A DNA stretch of 64,000 nucleotides from Salinigranum halophilum (GTDB lineage: Archaea; Halobacteriota; Halobacteria; Halobacteriales; Haloferacaceae). Location: the NCBI RefSeq assembly GCF_007004735.1, contig NZ_SSNL01000004.1, positions 372,001 through 436,000 on the forward strand, given 5' to 3'. Of the stretch, positions 8,599 through 16,765 are shown piece after piece. The first letter of the stretch is position 1, and each line of letters starts with the position of its first letter. The notes beneath the pieces are model-generated. The model had not been told where the DNA came from. It was given only the letters and a program-made list of their open reading frames with translations, and searched no databases. The translations under genes and the position numbers were made by a program.

Positions 8599-8739
8599 AG
8601 TCCGGTTTCGCCGCGTGGGTCCGACGAGGGGGTGGACCGAGCAGGTCGGATACGACTGTCTCTCAGCGTCTGCGACGGGACGGAGGATACGATGGGAGGG
8701 GCGGCGACCGTTCGTGAACGCGGGGGGAGGCGAGGTCGT

Positions 8740-9012
8740 TCAGGCGCGGATCGCGGTGGGCTCGGCGGAGCCGGCGACGACGTTCCTTGCCGTCCAGACG
8801 TTCGCTCTGACGCCGGCACGCGAGACGGACATCCGTACCTGTGCACCTTCAGTGAGCGAGGCGAGCCGTTCACGCGCCTCGGTGTCGGCGTAGTCGACGA
8901 CGTGGTACGTCGCGTGGCCGTCCGTCGACTGGACGGTGACCGCACCGTGGTCGTTCATCTGGTCTATCACAATAAACGATTGGGGACTTTCGTCCGCCTC
9001 CATCGTACTCAT
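8740..9012 (-). CDS. Conserved small haloarchaeal protein (DUF7999-like)
   Basis: 90 residues beginning MSTMEADESPQSFIV. The NDHGAVTVQSTDGHATYHVVDYA core followed by 'ARERLASLTEGAQVRMSVSRAGVRANVW' resembles a family of small beta-rich haloarchaeal proteins; I recall it as DUF7999 but am not certain of the number. Soluble, single domain, possibly OB-like. A TATA-like box (CATAAAGC on the plus strand, 9037-9044) lies ~28 nt upstream, so the transcript is probably leaderless. Function unknown. Confidence 0.78.
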   Translation of the reverse strand: MSTMEADESPQSFIVIDQMNDHGAVTVQSTDGHATYHVVDYADTEARERLASLTEGAQVRMSVSRAGVRANVWTARNVVAGSAEPTAIRA

Positions 9013-9036
9013 ATCAACTTATCTTCGCTCGAACAA

Positions 9037-9044
9037 CATAAAGC
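9037..9044 (-). promoter_or_regulatory. TATA-like box for the 90-residue small gene
   Basis: Minus-strand GCTTTATG within an A+T-rich block, ~28 nt before the start codon at 9012. Confidence 0.5.
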
Positions 9045-9206
9045 TAAAGATATATGTGTCCAAATCACTGCAAAGTGTATTAGGAATACTAGTGTCGGAG
9101 GCTCTCACAGTAAGAGGGGGTCGACACTCGGTCGACTTCGGAGGCGCACACCGCGTCGAGACGCTGGAATCAGCACGCCTTTGTTCACGACCGGGGTATC
9201 GAGCGC

Positions 9207-9662
9207 ATGAACCTCCTCCAGCGGCTGTTCGCCGAGGACTCCTCTGCCGAGCCGCGAGTCGCGCTGTTCGTCGACGGGCCGAACGTCCTCCGCGACGAGT
9301 TCGACGTCGACCTCGACGACGTCCGAGCGGCCGCACGCGAACACGGTCGACTCACCACGACTCGGCTGTACGTCGACGAACACGCGACGCCGGGGCTGAT
9401 TCAGGCGGCCGAAGCACGCGGGTTCAACGTCGTCGTCACGAGCGGGGACGTCGACGTCAAACTGGCCGTCGACCTCACACGACAGGTCGTCGAGTCGCGG
9501 GTGGACGTCGTCGCCATCGTCTCCCGTGATACGGATTTCAAACCGGCGCTCGAGGTGGCGAACGAGTACGGCCTCCGGACCGTCGCGATTGCCCCGGGGA
9601 CGCACGGACGGTCCGACGCACTCCCGAACGCTGCGACCGAGAGCGTGACCCTCGACGAGTGA
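9207..9662 (+). CDS. NYN-domain (PIN-like) putative ribonuclease, LabA/DUF88 type
   Basis: 151 residues. The core 'RVALFVDGPNVLRDEF' (residues ~17-32) carries the first acidic residue of the NYN fold, 'VVVTSGDVDVKLAVDLTRQV' the second, and 'VVAIVSRDTDFKPALEVANEYG' (SRDTDF) the third pair, which together form the metal-dependent nuclease centre of this family. Archaeal members are single-domain cytoplasmic proteins of about this length; a role in RNA processing or decay is inferred, not shown. ATG at 9207, monocistronic; 57 bp before a membrane-protein gene. Confidence 0.88.
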   Translation: MNLLQRLFAEDSSAEPRVALFVDGPNVLRDEFDVDLDDVRAAAREHGRLTTTRLYVDEHATPGLIQAAEARGFNVVVTSGDVDVKLAVDLTRQVVESRVDVVAIVSRDTDFKPALEVANEYGLRTVAIAPGTHGRSDALPNAATESVTLDE

Positions 9663-9719
9663 CCCGACGCTCCCCAGTCGGGGAGAACGGTTATTCGGTT
9701 CCGCGTCGCTGAGTCGTGT

Positions 9720-10079
9720 ATGGGACTCGTCGACTCGGTCATCGGTTTCGTGGTGAGCCTGCTCGTCGGGGGATTCGGCATCTACGTCGGCGCACGCTTC
9801 GTCGTCGACGAGGCCGACTACGGACACGCCGTCGTCACGGCGCTCATCGGCGCGGTCGTCTGGGCCGTCGTCGGACTCTTCCTCGGATGGATTCCGCTGC
9901 TCGGCGTCGTGTTCACGCTCGTCGCCTACGTCGCCGTCGTGAACTGGCGCTATCCCGGCGGGTGGGTCGAGGCTGCGGGTATCGCCCTCGTCGCGTGGGC
10001 CGCGTCGCTCGTCACCCTCGCCGTCCTCTCGTTCCTCGGCGTCGGCTCGCTGTCGGCGTTCGGCATCCCGGGCGTCTGA
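9720..10079 (+). CDS. Small multi-spanning membrane protein
   Basis: 119 residues, almost entirely hydrophobic: segments near residues 5-27, 37-58, 60-76 and 84-112 would span the membrane. There is an N-in charge pattern (RFVVDEADYGH between helices 1 and 2). It resembles small haloarchaeal membrane proteins of unknown function. Same strand as the NYN gene and the TatD-like gene, with short gaps, so co-transcription is possible. Confidence 0.75.
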   Translation: MGLVDSVIGFVVSLLVGGFGIYVGARFVVDEADYGHAVVTALIGAVVWAVVGLFLGWIPLLGVVFTLVAYVAVVNWRYPGGWVEAAGIALVAWAASLVTLAVLSFLGVGSLSAFGIPGV

Positions 10080-10144
10080 ACCAGCCCGACGCCGCGGTCG
10101 ACGCGGAAGAACGTGCCTTTTGACCCGGCCGTCGAACACCCGGT

Positions 10145-10990
10145 ATGGACCTCGACACGCCGGTGTTGGACAACCACCTCCATCTGGACCCCGAACACGG
10201 ACAGGGAATCGACGCCGTCGAAGACTTCGCCCGCGTCGGCGGGACGCACCTCCTCGTCGTCAACAAGCCCTCCTGGCACCTCGGCGTGGAGGCCGAGGTC
10301 GGTGAGGATTTCCGCGCCGTGTTCGAGACGACGTTGGCGGTCGTCGAGCGGGCGACCGAGGTACTCCCGGGGCGAGCCTGGCCCGTCCTCGGCGTGCACC
10401 CTGGGCTCGTCTCTCGGCTGGTCGACGAGCGGGGGTTCGAGCCGGCCGAGGCGCGCGACCTGATGTGCGACGGGCTCGACGTCGCGGCGGAGTACGTGCG
10501 AACGGGACGGGCACTGGCGGTGAAGTCGGGACGTCCCCACTACGACGTCTCCGACCCGGTGTGGGAGGCGTCGAACGACGTGCTCCGCCACGCGCTCTCG
10601 CTCGGTGCCGACTGCGATTGTGCGGTCCAGCTTCACACCGAATCGACCGAGGACCTGACCGACGTGGCGACGTGGGCCGACGAGTGCGGCCTGCCGCCGG
10701 GACAGGTGGTCAAACACTACGCCGGGCCCCGGTTGGTGGGTGTCACGCCGAGCGTCATGAGCGAACCCGATTGGCTCCGGGAGGCGGCCGAGTCGGGAGG
10801 GCGGTTCCTCATGGAGACCGACTTCATCGACGACCCCGACCGCCCGGGGGCCGTCCTGGGCCCGAAGACGGTCCCGCGCCGGGTGCGGACGCTCCTCGAC
10901 GAAGGCTACGACGACGCCGTTCGACGCGCGCACGTGGAGACGCCACGACGGGTGTACGGCATCGACACCGAGGCGACGCTTTCGGACTGA
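10145..10990 (+). CDS. TatD-like metal-dependent hydrolase (archaeal COG1099 type)
   Basis: 281 residues. TIM-barrel hydrolase: the HxH motif is LDNHLHL (H11, H13), and further ligand candidates are in 'AWPVLGVHPGLV' and 'DCAVQLHTES' with the terminal acidic residue in 'FLMETDFIDDPDRPG'. This arrangement matches an archaeal branch of TatD-related hydrolases rather than bacterial TatD. Nuclease or other phosphoesterase activity is plausible but the substrate of this branch is not established. ATG at 10145. Confidence 0.86.
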   Translation: MDLDTPVLDNHLHLDPEHGQGIDAVEDFARVGGTHLLVVNKPSWHLGVEAEVGEDFRAVFETTLAVVERATEVLPGRAWPVLGVHPGLVSRLVDERGFEPAEARDLMCDGLDVAAEYVRTGRALAVKSGRPHYDVSDPVWEASNDVLRHALSLGADCDCAVQLHTESTEDLTDVATWADECGLPPGQVVKHYAGPRLVGVTPSVMSEPDWLREAAESGGRFLMETDFIDDPDRPGAVLGPKTVPRRVRTLLDEGYDDAVRRAHVETPRRVYGIDTEATLSD

Positions 10991-11210
10991 TGACAGGGGG
11001 CGAACGGACGACACGCGAGACCGCTCCGACGGGCGACGTGTCGTCACGTCGCGGCCCGCCCGCCGGCGCTGTTTTCCACGCCACGGCAGGATGGCCACGG
11101 TATCGGATTTGAACCCTCGCCTCACCGCTCGTCGGGCGGGACGAATGAGAGCGTGTCGCACCGAACCGGGGAGAGGAAAGGCCTTTGACTACAGGCAGAG
11201 ACTGTCTGGT

Positions 11211-11798
11211 ATGACCGAGGTTGAGGAGACCTACTACACCGACGAACGGTGGCAGAACTGGCTATCACGGGTCGCCGAGGAGGACCTAGACCCCGAAAGC
11301 GAGGAGTCCGCACGGCTCCTGTTCAACATGCAGGACGACGCGGCCATCGCCGTCGCGAAGGTCCTCTCCGCGTACAAGGACGAGACCATCGACCAGGAGA
11401 CGGCCCTCGAAGAGCTCCGCGACATCGGCGAAATTGTCCTCTCGGAGGTCGACTTCGAGAGCGAGGAGAAGCTCATGCTCGTCGACGGCGTCCAGATGAG
11501 CCTTCGCTGCGTCTTCGCCGCGGGTGAGGAGTACGTCGCCGGCGGCCCCGCTCCCGAGGGGGCCATCCCCGAGCACATCGAAGCGGCCGTCGCCGCCGAG
11601 GCGGACGAGGACCTCGACACCGCCTTCGCTCACGTCGTCCAGGCGGGTACGCTCGTCATCGAGGACGACGAGGAACTCGACGTCTCCGTGTTAGAGGACA
11701 TCGAGTACGGCCTCGTCTCCGACTGGGTCTCCGGACTGGACTCACTGCAGTCGGCGCTCGCTGACCCCGAAGTCATCGAGGAAGAAGACGACGAGTAG
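11211..11798 (+). CDS. DUF2150 family protein
   Basis: 195 residues from the ATG at 11211 (MTEVEETYYTDERWQNWL); the frame is open 40 codons upstream but that part is Arg-rich and non-homologous. The sequence is acidic and helical ('ARLLFNMQDDAAIAVAKVL', 'ALEELRDIGEIVL', 'VQMSLRCVFAAGEEYV'), matching an archaeal family of unknown function. Cytoplasmic. It converges with the pilin-like gene, 2 bp between the stop codons. Confidence 0.88.
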   Translation: MTEVEETYYTDERWQNWLSRVAEEDLDPESEESARLLFNMQDDAAIAVAKVLSAYKDETIDQETALEELRDIGEIVLSEVDFESEEKLMLVDGVQMSLRCVFAAGEEYVAGGPAPEGAIPEHIEAAVAAEADEDLDTAFAHVVQAGTLVIEDDEELDVSVLEDIEYGLVSDWVSGLDSLQSALADPEVIEEEDDE

Positions 11799-11800
11799 GC

Positions 11801-13459
11801 TCACCGCGGTGCGATGAAGTAGGTCGCCGTCGTGTCGCCCGCCCCGTCCCCGTCGAGGTCGATGAAGACGCTGAGAACGTAGAAGTCCCCTCGCTGTGGC
11901 TCGAACGCCGAGCCGCCACCGTTCTGGTTCTCGTAGAACGTCATGACGACGGCTCGGGTCTGTCCCGGACCGAACACGACGCTGGAGTTCTCGAAGTCGC
12001 TCCCGGTGTTGAGCGTCAACGCGGGACCCGAGCCGACCGGATCGAACGTGGCGCTTTCGGGGGCGGCGTCTCTGCTGCCGCTCTGTGCGTCGACGCTGTA
12101 GAAGCTGAGCTTGACCTTGGTGAGGTTCTTCGACGCGCTCGTGTCGAAGTTCTCGAACTCGACGCGAACCGTGTCGGCCTTCTTGTTGTTGTTGATCGGA
12201 CTCCCGGCCGCGTCGGCCAGTTCGGCCGACTGTAGCGCGAGGTCGTTCCCGCCCGCGGGATTGATTCCGCCGCCGTCACCGCCCGACCCCTGCCGGACGA
12301 GGCGAACGGTCGTCGAGTTGTACGGACTGACGCCCGCGCCGTCGATTGCGGCGGTGACCGTGGCGGTGTCGGTGGCGTCCGCGATGTCGAACGCGACTGT
12401 CGCGGTGCCGTCGGCAGCCGTCGTCACCGTCGCGCTGTCGACACTCCCACCGGTGGCGGTGAACGCGACGTCGGCCCCGCCGACGGGGTTGTTGTACCGG
12501 TCACGCACCTCGACGGAGAGTTCTCTCGCCCCGACCGTCGGCACCTCGGTCCCGTTCGCGTTCAGCGGGACGAGATACTGCGGCTCGGTGTCGGTGTCGA
12601 CGCCGGAGTCGCCGGCGTCGTGGACGGCGACTCGCGCGAGCCGGAGTTCGAACGTGTTCGACCCGTCGAGCGTGACGTCGACGCGCGAGCCGTTGACGGC
12701 CGTCGCCTCGACGGCGGGGGTCTCCCGGAGCGACGCCGCGGCGCTCGACCGATTCCACGCCACGGCAGCCGCTTCGGTACCGTTTCCGGGCACCGGGACA
12801 GTGACGGTCAACGCCGCACCGGCCCGTTCGCGGAGCGTCACCGACCGCGTGGCGACGCTCACCGGTGTGGCCGCGACGGAGGTCGACAGCGACGAGGTGC
12901 TGAGGTCCCCCTCGACGGTCACGATGGTGAGGCGGGTCCCGGAGATGAACGTCCCGCTGGAGAGCGCCAGGGGGCCGTTGTCGGTGAGCCGATACGTCCC
13001 GGTTCCCGTCACCTCGATGGGTGGGACGTCGACGTTGTTGTACGCGGGCGAAAAGCGGACGCCGCGCGTGCTGTAGTTGTGACCGGTCGCACTCCAGAAC
13101 CCACGCGCGTTGGTCGGCGCGCCGGAGACGACCTCCGCGCCGGAGACAGTGACGTTCTGTGGCGGTGTCGTCTCGAGTCTGCCCACCGGTGGGCCGGGAT
13201 TGACGAGAACGGCCCGAGATGGGTAGCGGACGCCCGTCTTGACCGCCTCGGCCTGTTCGTCGCCCCGTGTGCCGGCGGCGAGCACGTCGTTCTGGAGGGT
13301 GACGAGGTCCTCCGTGGTCTCGACGTAGCCGTTGAACTCCACGCCCTCGTTCTCCGCGGGCACCACGACCGTCTGGGCGACCGCGAGGCCGAGGACGAGG
13401 ATTCCGAACAACAGAATCGCGCCGATCTGTATCGACTGTCCACGGTCGTCGCCGAGCAT
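11801..13459 (-). CDS. Pilin-like exported protein with Ig-like (Big_1-type) domain
   Basis: 552 residues. The N-terminus MLGDDRGQSIQIGAILLFGI-LVLGLAVAQ is a charged stretch followed by one hydrophobic helix, as in archaeal type IV pilin-like and 'vWA/Ig' surface proteins. Residues ~310-385 ('LSVEVRDRYNNPVGGADVAF ... TAADGTATVAFDIADATDTATV') form a bacterial-Ig-like fold. The C-terminal part resembles haloarchaeal surface proteins (FENFDTSASKNLTKVKL, ADTVRVEF). It is probably anchored by the N-terminal helix with the body outside the cell. Divergent from the solenoid protein gene (210 bp apart), which has a comparable N-terminal helix. Confidence 0.78.
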   Translation of the reverse strand: MLGDDRGQSIQIGAILLFGILVLGLAVAQTVVVPAENEGVEFNGYVETTEDLVTLQNDVLAAGTRGDEQAEAVKTGVRYPSRAVLVNPGPPVGRLETTPPQNVTVSGAEVVSGAPTNARGFWSATGHNYSTRGVRFSPAYNNVDVPPIEVTGTGTYRLTDNGPLALSSGTFISGTRLTIVTVEGDLSTSSLSTSVAATPVSVATRSVTLRERAGAALTVTVPVPGNGTEAAAVAWNRSSAAASLRETPAVEATAVNGSRVDVTLDGSNTFELRLARVAVHDAGDSGVDTDTEPQYLVPLNANGTEVPTVGARELSVEVRDRYNNPVGGADVAFTATGGSVDSATVTTAADGTATVAFDIADATDTATVTAAIDGAGVSPYNSTTVRLVRQGSGGDGGGINPAGGNDLALQSAELADAAGSPINNNKKADTVRVEFENFDTSASKNLTKVKLSFYSVDAQSGSRDAAPESATFDPVGSGPALTLNTGSDFENSSVVFGPGQTRAVVMTFYENQNGGGSAFEPQRGDFYVLSVFIDLDGDGAGDTTATYFIAPR

Positions 13460-13669
13460 CGGTTGAACAAGAGAGACGCCCCATATAGATGTGCCGCCGC
13501 CGATATCAATCGCGAGAGGAGACGGAGGTCGGCTGCGTCACCGGAGGTATGGACCAGATGGGCCACTGATCGGGGGTTGTCCGTGGATTGGTCTGTGATG
13601 CGAGCGTTCCGTACCAGTCGTGATAACAGAGAGCCGGAACATAAGTACGAGTTCCGCGTACCGGAGGTG

Positions 13670-15238
13670 ATGAGCGATACCGGAGGCCGCAGAGGGCAAA
13701 TCGAGGGGGTCGGCGTGGTACTCCTGACCGCCATCGTCATCCTCGGCGTCGGGACGTTCGGCGCGTTCTACCTCGGTACCCTCGACCCGGGCGACAACGC
13801 GAGCGCGGACCTCCGCGTGGTGGCGACCAACGACACCACTGACGCGACCGGCGAGGTGACGGTAACGGTGAAACATATGGGGGGTGAACCGGTCGACGAC
13901 GGGATGGTGCTCCTCCGAGACCGGGACGAGTCGTACCCGTTACCGGACCACTTCGAGGAGGGGACGGAGTGGGAGACGTCGGTCACCGTCGCGCCCGTCG
14001 GGAGTCGACTGCACGTCGTCGTCGTCGAGAACGCCACCGAGTCCGTCGTGTTCAACAGCCCTGTGACGGTGCGCGATGGGACGCCGCCAGCGACGCCCGC
14101 TTCAACGGCGACGCCCGTGTCGACAACGACGCCCGCATCGACGGCGACGCCGACTGTCGGCGACGGTGGGGACGACAGCGGGGTTCGTGACCCCGGATTC
14201 GCCTACCTCGACTACGACGGCGACCGCAGGTACGACAGCGGGACGGAAGACGCGCGAGTCGACCTCGCCGACAACGACAACGGCGACGTCGTCTACACCG
14301 CCCCGTCGGACTCCCGAGAGCCGACGCTCGTCGTGCCAGATAGCGTCAGTGGGGGCGAGCTCCGGGCCCGGAACGGGAAGGTCCGGTTGGTGGCCGACAG
14401 CGTTGACTTGGACGTGAGTCTGACGTCGACGACGGGTTCGGTCGAGGTCGTCTCTCGGAGCGGAACGACCTACCTCGGCTCGGGCGACTCGCTGTACGGG
14501 CGGAACGGTCAGGTGTTGCTCGCCTCCGCCGGCGACGTCCTCGCGGACGGTGTGACGTTCCGGTCCGACACGAGCGAGGTGTCGCTCACGGGGAGCACCG
14601 TGTCCCTCAGCGCTGGGACAGTCGACGCCCGGAACGGGCCCGTCACCATCGACGCGAGCGGGGACGTAGACGCGAGCGGCGCGAGCATCGCGTCCGCCAC
14701 GAGTGCCGTCTCCGTCACCGGAGGTACCGTCGACCTCTCGGGAGCGACCGTGACAGCGGGCAACAACGCGATAACGGTCGCCGGTGACGATGACGTCAAC
14801 GCCGACGGGGCGACCATCCACTCGGGGACCAGCACGGTCCGAGTCACCGGAACCACTGTACGGTTGAGCGGGGCGACAGTGACGTCGGACAACAGGGACG
14901 TGACGATAGACGCGACCGGTGTCGTCGACGCCGACGGAGACACGGTCTTCCGATCGTCCAACACCCTTTCGGTGAGTGGGTCGTCTGTCGACGTGAGCGG
15001 GGCGACGCTCGAGAGCACGAACCGGGGAATCACGCTCACGGCGGACGCCGCGGACGTCGACATCCGGAACGCAGAACTCACCACGGCGTCACGGTGGCAA
15101 GACGCGATCGCCGACGTTACCGGCGGCGGGACCGTCCTGCTCGACGGATTCAAACTCGACGGAGACAAGCGACTCGACGTCCGCCCCGACAGCGCGTACG
15201 AACCCCAGTCGAAGAGGTACAAGAACAAGGTCGAGTGA
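13670..15238 (+). CDS. Pilin-type N-terminus fused to a 43-residue-repeat solenoid
   Basis: 522 residues, starting at the ATG at 13670 because GGAGGTG lies directly upstream and the pilin-like N-terminus (RRGQIEGVGVVLLTAIVI, residues ~7-35) begins there; a frame open much further upstream is antisense to the divergent gene. Order of parts: hydrophobic helix; a compact beta domain like archaeal pilin N-terminal domains (DUF1628-like, residues 40-130); a Thr/Pro linker with repeated TPASTATP units (~133-165); a DYDGDRRYDSG segment resembling a Ca-binding loop (~180); then five to six tandem repeats of 43 residues (231 to ~472) built of short beta strands, probably a beta-helix. Surface location is inferred from the N-terminus. 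Function unknown. Confidence 0.8.
   Translation: MSDTGGRRGQIEGVGVVLLTAIVILGVGTFGAFYLGTLDPGDNASADLRVVATNDTTDATGEVTVTVKHMGGEPVDDGMVLLRDRDESYPLPDHFEEGTEWETSVTVAPVGSRLHVVVVENATESVVFNSPVTVRDGTPPATPASTATPVSTTTPASTATPTVGDGGDDSGVRDPGFAYLDYDGDRRYDSGTEDARVDLADNDNGDVVYTAPSDSREPTLVVPDSVSGGELRARNGKVRLVADSVDLDVSLTSTTGSVEVVSRSGTTYLGSGDSLYGRNGQVLLASAGDVLADGVTFRSDTSEVSLTGSTVSLSAGTVDARNGPVTIDASGDVDASGASIASATSAVSVTGGTVDLSGATVTAGNNAITVAGDDDVNADGATIHSGTSTVRVTGTTVRLSGATVTSDNRDVTIDATGVVDADGDTVFRSSNTLSVSGSSVDVSGATLESTNRGITLTADAADVDIRNAELTTASRWQDAIADVTGGGTVLLDGFKLDGDKRLDVRPDSAYEPQSKRYKNKVE
14360..15085 (+). repeat. In-gene tandem repeats encoding 43-residue units
   Basis: Units start at 14360 (44 codons), 14492, 14621, 14750 and 14879 (each 43 codons) and a partial unit starts at 15008. 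Shared positions include an N-[GNR] turn near residue 5, D-x-D/A-D-G near 15-20, V-x-V near 30, and a closing LSGAT or LSAGT. Nucleotide sequences have diverged, so the array is old rather than a recent slippage product. Confidence 0.8.
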
Positions 15239-15277
15239 GCTGATTTCGACACACGACGTAATCGGCATCGACAAACC

Positions 15278-15285
15278 CATATGCC
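15278..15285 (+). promoter_or_regulatory. TATA-like box for HMG-CoA synthase gene
   Basis: CCATATGC centred ~26 nt upstream of the ATG at 15307. Confidence 0.5.
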
Positions 15286-15306
15286 TCTCCGCAGTAACAC
15301 GCAGCC

Positions 15307-16644
15307 ATGACACCCGTGGGGATAGACGCCATCGAAATCTGGACTGGCAAACTCCGACTCGACCTGCCGAACACGTTCGCCCCGGTGAAAGGGGACGACC
15401 CCGAGAAGTACACGAAGGGCCTCGGCCTGCAGAACTCCTCGATGCCCGACGTCTACGAGGACATCGTGACGATGGGTGCCAACGCCGCGAAACGGCTGAT
15501 GGAGCGGAAGGGACTCGTCCCGCAGGACATCGGCCGCATCGACGTCGCCACCGAGTCGGCGTTCGACAACTCCAAACCCGTGTCGACGTACATCGCGGGC
15601 TGTCTCGAACAGGTGTTCGAGGGCGACTTCCACCACGCCAACAAGGGCGAGCGGAAGTTCGCCTGCGTGGCTGGCACCCAGAGCATCGACGACGCCTACA
15701 ACTGGATCAAGGCCGGTCGCAACCGCGGTCGGGCGGCGCTCGTCATCGCGACCGACACCGCCCTGTACGCCCGCGGCGACCCCGGTGAGGCGACCCAGGG
15801 TGCCGGCGCGGTGGCGATGCTCATCTCCGAGGACCCGAGCGTCGTCGAACTGTCGACCGAACAGGGCTACGGGAGCGCGGACGAGACGGACTTCCTCAAG
15901 CCGAACCAGCAGTTCCCCTCGGTCGACGGCAAGCGCTCGATGAAAGTGTATCTCGCGCGCATGCGCGAGGCGCTCGAGGATTACGAGTCGGTGGCCGGAC
16001 GCACCTACACCGAGGACTTCGCCTACATCCCCTTCCACACGCCGTTCCCCGGGATGGTCCGGAAGGCTGCGCTTCTCGGATACCGCCACATGACGCGCGG
16101 GACCGAGATCGAAGACGAACTCGCCGGGGAACTCGGCCGCCAGCCCCGCGAGGAGGACTTCGACTCGTGGGACGACTACGAGGAGGCCATCCGGGGCTAC
16201 ATGGACGGTCTCAAGAGCACCGAACAGTACCGCGACTGGTACGCCCGGACCATCGAGCCGACGCTCACGCTGTCGGGCCAACTCGGCAACTGGTACACCG
16301 GCTCGGTCCACCTCGCGCGGACCTCGGCGCTGAAGACGGCCGCCGAGACCGGTCGCGGACTGACGGGCGAGAAGCTCCTCGTCGGGTCGTACGGCTCGGG
16401 TGCGCAGGCCGAGATCCACGCCGAAACCGTCCAGGAAGGCTGGAAGGAGGAGGTCGAGGCGCTCACCATCGACGAGCAGATGGCCCGCCGGTACGACCTC
16501 TCGTTCGAGGAGTACGAACAAATCCACGACGTCCACAACCACGACAAGGATATCGAAGTCGAGGAGTTCACTCCGCCCGTCGGCGAGTTCGTCTTCGCCG
16601 GCTGGGGCCGCATGAACGAGCGAAAGTACGAGTACGTCGAGTAA
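15307..16644 (+). CDS. hmgB: Hydroxymethylglutaryl-CoA synthase
   Basis: 445 residues. Condenses acetyl-CoA with acetoacetyl-CoA to HMG-CoA, the second step of the mevalonate route to archaeal isoprenoid lipids. The acyl-accepting cysteine is C120 in KGERKFACVAGTQSIDDAY; 'IDVATESAFDNSKPVSTYI' and 'FIPFHTPFPGM'-like 'AYIPFHTPFPGMVRKAA' are also conserved. It is of the eukaryote/bacterial MvaS-like long type found in haloarchaea rather than the thiolase-fused type. Gene symbols hmgB and mvaS are both in use. Monocistronic with its own promoter. Confidence 0.95.
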   Translation: MTPVGIDAIEIWTGKLRLDLPNTFAPVKGDDPEKYTKGLGLQNSSMPDVYEDIVTMGANAAKRLMERKGLVPQDIGRIDVATESAFDNSKPVSTYIAGCLEQVFEGDFHHANKGERKFACVAGTQSIDDAYNWIKAGRNRGRAALVIATDTALYARGDPGEATQGAGAVAMLISEDPSVVELSTEQGYGSADETDFLKPNQQFPSVDGKRSMKVYLARMREALEDYESVAGRTYTEDFAYIPFHTPFPGMVRKAALLGYRHMTRGTEIEDELAGELGRQPREEDFDSWDDYEEAIRGYMDGLKSTEQYRDWYARTIEPTLTLSGQLGNWYTGSVHLARTSALKTAAETGRGLTGEKLLVGSYGSGAQAEIHAETVQEGWKEEVEALTIDEQMARRYDLSFEEYEQIHDVHNHDKDIEVEEFTPPVGEFVFAGWGRMNERKYEYVE

Positions 16645-16765
16645 CTCGGAGAAAGGGGAGAACACCAATCCATTCAAATAGGATTTATGTGCGGTTCATA
16701 TACTCGTTCTCATATTCGATAGTCCGAGGAATGGATTTTTGGGCGGTCACGGGAGAGCACCAGCA

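Larger units (their letters stand above)
8286..8739. other. 454-bp gene-poor stretch
   Basis: Lies between gcvT and the 90-residue small gene. It holds the leaderless 35-residue ORF at 8491-8598 with its TATA-like box. The remaining sequence (8599-8739) has no frame that I recognise; long frames there are antisense or shifted shadows. Confidence 0.6.

Noticed and set aside
12620-13669. 350-codon upstream extension of the solenoid protein frame
   Set aside because: It is antisense to the Ig-like pilin gene. The ribosome site and pilin-type N-terminus fix the start at 13670.
13900-15090. CRISPR array in the repeat-rich region
   Set aside because: The periodicity is 129 bp in coding sequence with diverged units, not short identical repeats with unique spacers.
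14509-16677. 722-codon minus-strand frame opposite hmgB
   Set aside because: Antisense shadow of HMG-CoA synthase and of the solenoid repeats; no independent signals.
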